Assembly: GCA_900547105.1 (NCBI GenBank)
Contig: URFL01000023.1
Coordinates: forward strand, 1 to 5,340
DNA length: 5,340 nt
Reading direction: 5' to 3'
Source: an uncultured Oscillospiraceae bacterium
GTDB lineage: Bacteria; Bacillota; Clostridia; Oscillospirales; Acutalibacteraceae
The notes beneath the pieces are model-generated. The model was given only the letters and a program-made list of their open reading frames with translations, was not told the DNA's origin and did not search any database. Each line of letters begins with the position of its first letter. The stretch's first letter is position 1. The translations under genes and the position numbers were made by a program. Shown here one piece after another: positions 1 through 5,257 of this stretch.

Positions 1-7
1 TAGCATA

Positions 8-45
8 AAAATAATGGTAGGCACTTTCGTGTCTACCATTATTTT
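8..45 (-). terminator. Intrinsic terminator of the 31-codon peptide gene
   Basis: Arms 8-20 and 33-45 pair over 13 perfect base pairs. Inside them G21-T32 (wobble) and CAC 22-24 with GTG 29-31 extend the stem to 17 pairs around a 4-base loop (25-28). Read on the minus strand, the hairpin comes 30 bases after the stop codon of the small peptide gene and ends in a run of five T (complement of 7-11), so it fits as that gene's terminator. Read on the plus strand it ends in four T, so it could also stop transcription entering from the left edge. No coding sequence lies in it. Confidence 0.75.
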
Positions 46-74
46 ATCACTTCAACTTTGTCAGGGTTGGGCGG

Positions 75-170
75 TTATTTCTTTTTGTTATCATTTACCG
101 TGATGCACACGGTGATAATGCCGAGCACAACCAGAGCGAATTGTAAAAAATCCGTCCATGTTATGTACAT
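75..170 (-). CDS. 31-residue hydrophobic membrane peptide, putative holin-like / type I toxin-like
   Basis: The 31-codon frame starts at 170 and stops with TAA at 75-77. The peptide begins MYITWTDF, has an uncharged hydrophobic core at about residues 11-25 (rich in Val, Ile, Leu), and ends NDNKKK, which is the layout of a single-pass membrane peptide with a basic tail. The start is supported by a very strong Shine-Dalgarno sequence, AAGGGGGTGAT, which nearly copies the complement of the 16S rRNA 3' end; 8 bases separate AGGGGG from ATG. An in-frame ATG two codons upstream (174-176) is too close to that site. The layout and pairing of the leader (170-196), an inverted repeat inside the gene (88-118) and the terminator at 8-45 show a compact, highly folded mRNA. 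From memory, Clostridia carry many such peptides annotated as putative holin-like toxins (Hol_Tox), and folded, translation-blocked mRNAs are typical of type I toxins such as TxpA, BsrG and Fst. Toxicity is inferred. I found no convincing antitoxin RNA promoter and no clear promoter for the gene itself. It could instead be a harmless small membrane protein. Confidence 0.6.
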   Translation of the reverse strand: MYITWTDFLQFALVVLGIITVCITVNDNKKK

Positions 171-196
171 TCGCATCACCCCCTTTCGGGGGCGAA
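170..196 (-). promoter_or_regulatory. Hairpin that hides the Shine-Dalgarno site of the 31-codon gene
   Basis: In the minus-strand RNA, a lower stem pairs TTCGC (complement of 192-196) with GCGAA (complement of 170-174), and an upper stem pairs CCCC with GGGG around a GAAA (GNRA) tetraloop. The GGGG is the core of the ribosome binding site and the last A of the lower stem is the first base of the start codon. The only unpaired stretch is the GTGAT bulge. Both ribosome contacts are therefore within or next to the fold, suggesting translation is limited unless the leader is remodelled. The pairing is visible in the sequence; the regulatory effect is inferred. Confidence 0.55.
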
Positions 197-211
197 AAAA
201 GAAACTTTCGA

Positions 212-229
212 CCCCCTTTGGACAGGGGG
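212..229 (-). promoter_or_regulatory. Upstream leader hairpin with a second AAGGGGGT motif
   Basis: CCCCCT pairs with AGGGGG (6 base pairs, 6-base loop) in the leader of the small peptide gene. In the minus-strand RNA its right arm reads AAAGGGGGT, the same string as at the true ribosome binding site 33 bases downstream, but no start codon follows at a suitable distance. The two C-runs and two G-runs could exchange partners, so this may be a standby or decoy ribosome site or one half of a switch. Only the pairing is directly supported. Confidence 0.4.
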
Positions 230-237
230 CAAACCAG

Positions 238-272
238 AACGACCGGGTAGCCACGGCTGCCCGGTCGTTTTT
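238..272. terminator. Hairpin terminator between the hydrolase and the small peptide gene
   Basis: Arms 238-251 and 256-269 form a 14-pair GC-rich stem with a CACG loop. It lies 13 bases after the hydrolase stop codon, so it is the natural minus-strand terminator for that gene, but its minus-strand tail is only TTCTGGTTTG. In plus-strand RNA the stem is better, because T248-G259 is a wobble pair there and a C-A mismatch on the minus strand, and it ends in five T (268-272). It may work in both directions or mainly on plus-strand transcripts. Confidence 0.6.
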
Positions 273-281
273 GGTATACGC

Positions 282-3200
282 TCAATCTTTGGGGTAGATC
301 ACCTGGATCCAGTCGGGGTTGTAGCCATGTCCACCGCATTCCAGCCGGATGGTATTCGCCTCGCCGGCGAGCAGGTCGGTCAGTGGAAACTCGATCATCT
401 TAAAGGTGTTCCAGTCGCCGGTGTTGCTCAGCGTGGTTTCCACCACGGTTTTGCCGTTGACGATCAACCGGAAGTTGCCGGAACCATTGCCCTCGCAAAA
501 AGCCAGCCGCAGCCGGGCGTCGCTGCCCTCGCCGCCGTCCACCTTGGTGAACTCGACATAGGCACCGGTTTTCTCCATCCCATGGACGGATTTACCGCCG
601 GAAGCCTTTTGGTCGTTCGCTACCGACGCGCCGTTGCCGATGGCGGCATTTTCCGCCTCATAAACGGTGTAGCCATTCGCCTGTACCGGATTGACTATGC
701 CCTCAAACGGGTCGGCGGTGTGGTCGGTGTTGACCCGCTGGATCACTTGGATCCAGTCGGGGTTGTAGCCGCTTCCGCCACATTCCAGCCGGATGGTATT
801 CGCCTCGCCGGCGAGCAGGTCGGTCAGCGGGAATTCGATCATCTTAAAGGTGTTCCAGTCGCCGGTCTGCTTCAGCGTGGTTTCCACCACGGTTTTGCCG
901 TTGACGATCAACCGGAAGCTGCCGGCAGCGTTGCCCTCGCAATACGCCAACCGCAGCCGGGCGTTGCCGCCCTCGCCGCCGTCTACCTTTGTGAACTCAA
1001 CATAGGCGCCGGCTTTTTCCATGCTGTGGACGGATTTGCCGCCGGAGGCCTTTTGGTCGTTCGCCACCGACGCGCCGTTGCCGATAGTGGCGTTTTCCGC
1101 CTCATAAACAGGGAAACCGGTCGCCTGCACCGGATCGGCGATGCCCTCAAACGGGTCGGCGGTGTGATCGTCCTCGTCGCCGGTGTCGGGCACTTCGTAG
1201 ACCGCCTGGATCCAATCCAGATGGAACGCGCTGCCGACACCCTCCAGCCGGATGGTGTTGGTTTCACCAGCCGTCAGCCCGCTTAGCGGCATATCCACTG
1301 TGGCGTAGGTCGGCCAACCAGCCGTCTTGGGCAGTTTCAGTGTACCGGCATCGCTGCCGTTCACTTTCACAGCCACTTCTGCGCCCGGCAGAGTGGCGTA
1401 GCTGACCCGCAGCGTAACGGTGCCATCCTCGCCGCCGTCCACTTTGGTGAATTCGGCGTAGGTGTTGGTCCCGCCCATGCCGTGCAGTGCCGTAGCGCCG
1501 GAGGCGCGCACCTCATATTCCGGATGGACACCTTCGCCGCCGTAGAGGGCGTTTTCCGCCTCGTACACCGGCAGCTTTTTCGCCTGGTTGCACAGCGCCG
1601 GATTGTTGCCGTCCACATCGTATCCCGACTGGCGCGGCTCGGTTGCGATTGCTTTGAAGGTGCGGCTGCCCAGCGCGACGCCGCTTTCGTTGAATGCGTC
1701 GATGGTGAAATAGTAATCCACACCGCGGTTGAGGCTGTTGATGACCAAATTCGAGGAATCCAGCACCTGATAATGGGTGTACAGCGCGTCGGGCGAGGTG
1801 CCGTACCGCACAATGTAGCCCTGCGCGCCGGGCGCATCGTTCCACGCCAGCGCGATCGAGCGGTTGTCGTCCTCTCGCCGGTCAAAGTCCACGCTGTCGA
1901 TATCCACCGCCGCGGGGGCGCGTCCGCCGCCCTCGCCGAAGATGCGCAGCCCGCTGATGGCGAATTTGCCGTCTGCCGGTACCGCTCCGCGGTTGGTGAT
2001 GCGAACATACCGCGCGCCAACACGGCTTTCAAATTCAATGTATTCGTGGGAGAGATCCTCGGTTTGCGCGGTGCGATCCACCAGCGGATACCAGGTTTCG
2101 CCGTCTTGCGAAAACTCCATCAGATAGCGGTAAGCATAGTCGTGGTCGCGTCCGCCGGTGGTGGTGAAGTTTTTGTCGGCAAAGTTGACCTGCACCGCCC
2201 ACACGCCGTACAGCTTGCCCAAATCCACCTGCAGCCATTCGCCCTCGTCGCCGGTGTCAGCGACCCACGCGTTGGTCATGCTTTCGTTGAACGCCAGCGA
2301 GGCGGAGTTTGCGCCGCTGGAAGCGGTCGCCGCTTTGCCATAGGACAGCAGATTCCAGCCGGGACCGGTTTCGCCAAACGGGTCCGCCGACGCGGTGGGA
2401 ATATAGAACGGATAGTCGCTGCGCACGGTGTTGGTGTAAAAATCGCCGTTTTCGTCAAACATGGCGGGGATCAGCACCAACCGCCGTTCAAATCCGGCGA
2501 TGCGGCAGGTGTCCACCTTCCACCAGTGGCCGTTCAGATCCTGGAACACGGCACCGTGACCGGCGCCTTGGGTAAAGCCGGTGGATTTCCACGAAATCGG
2601 GCTGTTGTCGCAATAGGTGAATGGACCGATCGGCGAATCCGATACAAAGCAGTTGTTGGAATAAGACGCATACTGGGTGCCCGGCACAGCGCAGGTCAGG
2701 TAGTATTTGCCGTTCCATTTCACCGGCCATGCGCCCTCCATCGTGTCGCCGGAGGAATAATTCGTGTTGGTGTCGCCCGCCACCTCAAAGCCGCGGTTGA
2801 GCGCATCCGGCCAGCAGCAGTCGTAAGGGCCGTCCACCTTTTTCATGTCCTGCTTGGGATCCAGCTTGACCACTTGGATCGCGTTGCGGTGGCTCAGGCC
2901 TTTGTACATATATACATAGCCGTCGCCGCCGGTGGCGGGATCATCATAGAACATACCCGGATCCATCCAGCCGTCCGGCTTGCCGATATCCACCCACGCG
3001 TTGGGGTCGCGCGGGTTAGTGGTTTTCAGCATGGTGCCGCTTTCCGAATGGGTGAGGTACAGTGTGTCGCCGATCACACAGGTCGCCGGAGCATATTTGG
3101 CAAATTGCGGTTGTTTGGTCAGATCCACTTGGATAAACTCCCAATCCGCCAGGTCTTTGGACACCCAGTATCCCTGTCCGTGGGAGGCGAAGAGGTAGTA

Positions 3201-4592
3201 TTCATCGTGGAATACCACCACCGCCGGGTCGGCAGATTCACGATAGGTCTGTTTTCCCTCTTTGTTCGGCGCTTGGAACATATAGCTGATGTCGATCGGG
3301 TTGCACGCCGTTACCGGCGTGGCGTTCTCGGTCGCCTTGGTTTCCATGGTCAGATCCTCCTCGACGGGGAACGCCCCGCCCATCTTCAAAGCGCGCTGCA
3401 AAATCATCAGCGCATCGGTGGCGGACACCCGCGGCGTGCCATCCACATTGGCGGCTTGCGCCTGCGTGTCGGTCAGCGCCAGCTGACGGGTGGCTTTTTG
3501 CAGCGCCATCAGCGCATCCACCACCGAAACGGTGCCGTCCGCGTCCACATCGCCGTAATCCGGCGCGCTGTCCGCAAACACCAGATTGGCGAAAGCGGCT
3601 TTGGCGGCTTTCACCGCCGCTTTCACGCCGGAAACCGTGGCACCGGCATTGTTCACCAGCTGCTGCGCGGTGTTGTGCGCCGTTTGCCATGCCGCAAACG
3701 AGTCAGCGGTGAACAGCGCCGCGTCCGCCTGCTTTTCCGCCCAGGTACGCAGCGTTTGCTTTTGCGCATCGGTCGCCATCATCGCATTTTTCAGTACCGC
3801 CCGCGCGTTTTTCAGCGTGTCTAGTGTGGCACCGGTGTTGCTGAGCGCCTCGGTGGCGGTCTGCCGCGCCTGCTGATAGGCGGTGCGATCCGCCGTGCTG
3901 AACAGATCGTCCTGTTGCGGCGTATCCAGCAGCGCTTGCAGCTGGGTGCGCGCCTCGGCAGTGGTGGCGGGGCGTTTGTCGCCGTCCGCATCGCGGGTGA
4001 CATCCACAATGCGGGCATTTTTTACTTCCATCGTGATGCCGGTGTTGTAAATCACACCGTCGTTGACATCCTTTTGCTTGGGAATGTCGTTGTAATCAAA
4101 CAGCACCAGCGAGGACAGCTTTTGGGTGTCGCTCATGCCGGACAGCGAAAAGCGCACCGGCATCCATTCTCCCGCCAGCCGGTTGGCTTCCGCCACGCCG
4201 TGCTGCACCGGAGATTTGGATTGGAACACCTCGATGCCGGTGGTGTCGATCAAAGTGAGTCGCCCGTTTTGTACCCAGCGGATGGAGCCGGGGCCGGTTT
4301 TGCCGTCGTGGCGGGTGACCCGCATTTCCAGCTGTACTTCCAGCTGGGCGGGTGCAAGATCCTGCACCGTCACGCGGCTAAGCGCATCCAGCGAGATTTT
4401 GGCTTGTCCTTCTCCGGACAAAGCGGTTTTGGCGATCTCGTCCTCGCGCTGAAAGCGTCCGATAATGTAATCGGGGTCGTCGGTGTCGCCGGTCGTAGCC
4501 GCCGTCGCCCCGATACTGCCAAAACCGGCCATGCCGGTGGTCAGCATCAGCGCGCTCATGGCGGTCGCCAGCAAGCGTTTTGCTTTTTTCAT
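282..4592 (-). CDS. Secreted multidomain GH43 glycoside hydrolase with internal dockerin, discoidin, Fn3 and three CBM6/35-like modules
   Basis: A 1436-residue exported polysaccharide-degrading enzyme, numbered from the ATG at 4590-4592. An ATG 10 codons upstream was rejected because it puts charged residues before the signal peptide and lacks a good ribosome site. Residues 1-31 are a signal peptide (MKKAKRLL, hydrophobic core, likely cut after Ala-Thr-Ala at 29-31). About 35-201 is a beta-rich domain I cannot assign. About 221-273 and 284-338 are FIVAR-like helical repeats. About 345-402 is a type I dockerin: loop 1 has D348, D350, D352, S356, D359; loop 2 is degenerate (N382, D384, T386, S390, D393). 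About 432-732 is the GH43 five-bladed propeller domain, with candidate base D455 (ADPAVV), pKa-setting D544 (WMDPG) and acid E619 (MEGAWPVKWNGKYYL). About 747-887 is an F5/8 type C domain and 892-982 an Fn3-like domain. Residues 1007-1132, 1160-1284 and 1308-1432 are CBM6/CBM35-like modules, each starting with YEAEN. There is no sorting signal or C-terminal membrane segment, so the protein is free or held by its dockerin or binding modules. GH43 members act on arabinose-, xylose- or galactose-containing glycans; the exact substrate cannot be read here. Confidence 0.93.
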   Translation of the reverse strand: MKKAKRLLATAMSALMLTTGMAGFGSIGATAATTGDTDDPDYIIGRFQREDEIAKTALSGEGQAKISLDALSRVTVQDLAPAQLEVQLEMRVTRHDGKTGPGSIRWVQNGRLTLIDTTGIEVFQSKSPVQHGVAEANRLAGEWMPVRFSLSGMSDTQKLSSLVLFDYNDIPKQKDVNDGVIYNTGITMEVKNARIVDVTRDADGDKRPATTAEARTQLQALLDTPQQDDLFSTADRTAYQQARQTATEALSNTGATLDTLKNARAVLKNAMMATDAQKQTLRTWAEKQADAALFTADSFAAWQTAHNTAQQLVNNAGATVSGVKAAVKAAKAAFANLVFADSAPDYGDVDADGTVSVVDALMALQKATRQLALTDTQAQAANVDGTPRVSATDALMILQRALKMGGAFPVEEDLTMETKATENATPVTACNPIDISYMFQAPNKEGKQTYRESADPAVVVFHDEYYLFASHGQGYWVSKDLADWEFIQVDLTKQPQFAKYAPATCVIGDTLYLTHSESGTMLKTTNPRDPNAWVDIGKPDGWMDPGMFYDDPATGGDGYVYMYKGLSHRNAIQVVKLDPKQDMKKVDGPYDCCWPDALNRGFEVAGDTNTNYSSGDTMEGAWPVKWNGKYYLTCAVPGTQYASYSNNCFVSDSPIGPFTYCDNSPISWKSTGFTQGAGHGAVFQDLNGHWWKVDTCRIAGFERRLVLIPAMFDENGDFYTNTVRSDYPFYIPTASADPFGETGPGWNLLSYGKAATASSGANSASLAFNESMTNAWVADTGDEGEWLQVDLGKLYGVWAVQVNFADKNFTTTGGRDHDYAYRYLMEFSQDGETWYPLVDRTAQTEDLSHEYIEFESRVGARYVRITNRGAVPADGKFAISGLRIFGEGGGRAPAAVDIDSVDFDRREDDNRSIALAWNDAPGAQGYIVRYGTSPDALYTHYQVLDSSNLVINSLNRGVDYYFTIDAFNESGVALGSRTFKAIATEPRQSGYDVDGNNPALCNQAKKLPVYEAENALYGGEGVHPEYEVRASGATALHGMGGTNTYAEFTKVDGGEDGTVTLRVSYATLPGAEVAVKVNGSDAGTLKLPKTAGWPTYATVDMPLSGLTAGETNTIRLEGVGSAFHLDWIQAVYEVPDTGDEDDHTADPFEGIADPVQATGFPVYEAENATIGNGASVANDQKASGGKSVHSMEKAGAYVEFTKVDGGEGGNARLRLAYCEGNAAGSFRLIVNGKTVVETTLKQTGDWNTFKMIEFPLTDLLAGEANTIRLECGGSGYNPDWIQVIQRVNTDHTADPFEGIVNPVQANGYTVYEAENAAIGNGASVANDQKASGGKSVHGMEKTGAYVEFTKVDGGEGSDARLRLAFCEGNGSGNFRLIVNGKTVVETTLSNTGDWNTFKMIEFPLTDLLAGEANTIRLECGGHGYNPDWIQVIYPKD
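297..1166 (-). repeat. Tandem 444-bp duplication encoding the last two CBM modules
   Basis: Positions 297-722 and 741-1166 are direct repeats with an exact 444-bp (148-codon) offset, inside the hydrolase gene. The encoded modules differ at about 12 of 123 aligned residues, and long DNA stretches are identical, including synonymous positions. The linker motif HTADPFEGI is copied as well, so the duplicated unit is linker plus module. The third, upstream module (residues 1007-1132) shares only the fold-level pattern (YEAEN, FTKVDGGE, NTIRLE, DWIQ), so it is an older relative. This fits a recent in-frame duplication; such a repeat can also expand, contract or be collapsed in assembly. Confidence 0.9.
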
Positions 4593-4600
4593 AATTCCAT

Positions 4601-4609
4601 TCTCCCTTT
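4601..4609 (-). promoter_or_regulatory. Ribosome binding site that fixes the hydrolase start
   Basis: Read on the minus strand this is AAAGGGAGA, followed by 8 bases and the ATG at 4590-4592. It lies downstream of the alternative in-frame ATG (4620-4622), so it can only serve the inner start, which also begins the signal peptide cleanly. Confidence 0.75.
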
Positions 4610-4638
4610 TCTCTTGTGACATCCGGGCCTTTGCCTAG

Positions 4639-4651
4639 GTGTATAATACAC
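4639..4651. promoter_or_regulatory. 13-bp palindrome over the hydrolase -10 region, possible operator
   Basis: GTGTAT and ATACAC form a perfect inverted repeat around one central base. It covers the presumed -10 box of the minus-strand promoter, where a bound repressor would block RNA polymerase. No regulator gene is in the window, and the arms are short enough to arise by chance in AT-rich DNA. Confidence 0.3.
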
Positions 4652-4668
4652 GAAATCTATATTCAAGA
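4640..4668 (-). promoter_or_regulatory. Candidate promoter of the hydrolase gene
   Basis: On the minus strand, TCTTGAAT (complement of 4661-4668) is followed by TATTATACA (complement of 4640-4648). Possible pairs are TTGAAT with TATACA (15-base spacer) or TCTTGA with TATACA (17-base spacer); neither matches consensus well, so the exact boxes are uncertain. The transcript would have a leader of about 40 bases. The flanks are AT-rich, in contrast with the GC-rich gene. A poor core promoter would suit a gene that needs an activator or is kept repressed. Confidence 0.35.
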
Positions 4669-4688
4669 CTAGTTATAATTTGATATAT

Positions 4689-4762
4689 TTGCCGGTTTAG
4701 CAACGAATAATTGCCGCGCTTTTCGCGGGGAACCGCGCGGCACCCGAAGGGGAAATTGCCGC
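4689..4762. repeat. Spaced TTGCCGS repeats and competing GC-rich hairpins in the divergent intergenic region
   Basis: The motif TTGCCG(G/C) occurs at 4689-4695, 4711-4717 and 4756-4762; the last two extend to AATTGCCGC (4709-4717 and 4754-4762). Starts are 22 and 45 bases apart, close to whole numbers of helical turns. Between them, TGCCGCGC 4712-4719 can pair with GCGCGGCA 4735-4742. Mutually exclusive alternatives are CCGCG 4714-4718 with CGCGG 4724-4728, CGCGG 4724-4728 with CCGCG 4733-4737, and GCGGCA 4737-4742 with TGCCGC 4757-4762. The block is upstream of both presumed transcription starts, so it may act as DNA (regulator sites) and not as RNA. No function is demonstrated. Confidence 0.35.
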
Positions 4763-4769
4763 CCGACTC

Positions 4770-4799
4770 TTGACAGCATTCCCTCTTCTATGGTATAGT
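4770..4799 (+). promoter_or_regulatory. Strong sigma-A-type promoter of tRNA-Thr
   Basis: A perfect -35 box TTGACA (4770-4775) is followed after 18 bases by TATAGT (4794-4799), which has an extended -10 element (TGG, 4791-4793). Transcription would start near 4806, about 11 bases before the mature tRNA. This near-consensus form is usual for stable RNA genes. Confidence 0.85.
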
Positions 4800-4816
4800 A
4801 GGGGGCAGCAAAAAAC

Positions 4817-4892
4817 GCTGGTATAGCTCAGTTGGTAGAGCAGCTGATTTGTAATCAGCAGGTCGGGGGTTCAAGTCCGTCTACCAGCTCCA
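4817..4892 (+). tRNA. tRNA-Thr (anticodon UGU)
   Basis: A complete 76-base cloverleaf with encoded CCA. The acceptor stem is GCTGGTA with TACCAGC and discriminator T. The D stem is GCTC with GAGC. The anticodon stem is GCTGA with TCAGC around the loop TTTGTAA, which gives anticodon UGU and reads ACN threonine codons, chiefly ACA. The variable loop is AGGTC and the T loop TTCAAGT. The T stem, GGGGG against CCGTC, has a G-G opposition at its middle pair (positions 51 and 63) and a G-T pair beside it, which is unusual. All other features are canonical. It has its own strong promoter and terminator, so it is transcribed as a single-gene unit. Confidence 0.96.
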
Positions 4893-4928
4893 AAAATCGG
4901 CAAGTATCGTAAGATGCTTGCCGATTTT
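4893..4928 (+). terminator. Intrinsic terminator of tRNA-Thr
   Basis: It starts directly after the tRNA CCA. Arms 4893-4904 and 4917-4928 pair over 12 perfect base pairs; T4905-G4916 and ATC/GAT extend the stem to 16 pairs, closed by a GTAA (GNRA-type) tetraloop at 4909-4912. The descending arm ends in four T. The short T-run means some read-through into the downstream small gene is possible. Confidence 0.8.
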
Positions 4929-4999
4929 GCCGTATAATTCAAAAAAGTAAAATTGAAGATAATGAAAAATCCATTAACGGAAGAAAGGGAAGATGATGT

Positions 5000-5257
5000 G
5001 TGGAAAGCCGTTCGAAAGCATATGACGTCATGTGGGATACATACGGGGATTCGATCAAGGATGAGGAAGTGAAAGACTTTAACATCTTGATTCTCGGAGT
5101 GGAACAGTACGATGTCGAAGAAGAAATGATCGAATTCGCCAAAAGTAATCCCAATGCCACTCTACAGGAATTATGGTATTATTTTTTCTCCATAACCCCG
5201 GACATCGAATTTGTGGATGATGACGAAGACGAAGACGATGAGGACGACGAAGACTGA
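5000..5257 (+). CDS. Small acidic protein of unknown function with Asp/Glu tail
   Basis: The frame has 85 codons, starting with GTG and ending with TGA at 5255-5257. GTG is the first possible start because an in-frame TGA lies just upstream (4994-4996); a GGGA ribosome site (4987-4990) sits 9 bases before it, in the run AAGGGAAG. Met11 is an alternative start without a good site. I do not recognise a family. Residues 1-70 look like a small folded, mostly helical domain with aromatic residues clustered near 59-63 (WYYFF), and 73-85 is a pure Asp/Glu tail. There is no signal peptide or membrane segment, so it is probably cytoplasmic. The base composition looks less GC-rich than the hydrolase. 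A TATAAT at 4933-4938 could be its -10 box, but no matching -35 box is visible, so it may depend on read-through from the tRNA unit. Codon periodicity, a good ribosome site and absence of a competing frame favour a real gene. Confidence 0.75.
   Translation: MESRSKAYDVMWDTYGDSIKDEEVKDFNILILGVEQYDVEEEMIEFAKSNPNATLQELWYYFFSITPDIEFVDDDEDEDDEDDED

Noticed and set aside
58..339. Frames of 79 (plus) and 82 (minus) codons covering the left intergenic region
   Set aside because: Both run through the hairpins and terminator, lack ribosome sites and have no coding character. The 31-codon minus-strand frame fits the ribosome site and terminator far better.
297..1166. CRISPR or mobile-element origin of the long repeats
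   Set aside because: The repeats are 426 bp long, occur only twice, are in frame and encode a recognisable binding module. There are no spacers, transposase or terminal inverted repeats.
327..1286. A 319-codon plus-strand frame with an internal repeat
   Set aside because: Its repeat mirrors the duplicated CBM coding DNA on the other strand. The translation has no recognisable domain.
1482..3824. A 780-codon open frame on the plus strand, opposite the hydrolase
   Set aside because: It lies wholly antisense to a confidently assigned enzyme, its translation is rich in Arg, His, Gly and Val without domain patterns, and it has no ribosome site. It results from GC-rich third positions in the real gene.
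4590..4622. Upstream ATG of the hydrolase at 4620-4622
   Set aside because: It would add ten charged residues before the signal peptide, and the good ribosome site lies downstream of it.
4939..5160. A 73-codon minus-strand frame opposite the acidic protein gene
   Set aside because: It has no ribosome site and overlaps the better supported plus-strand gene and its leader.
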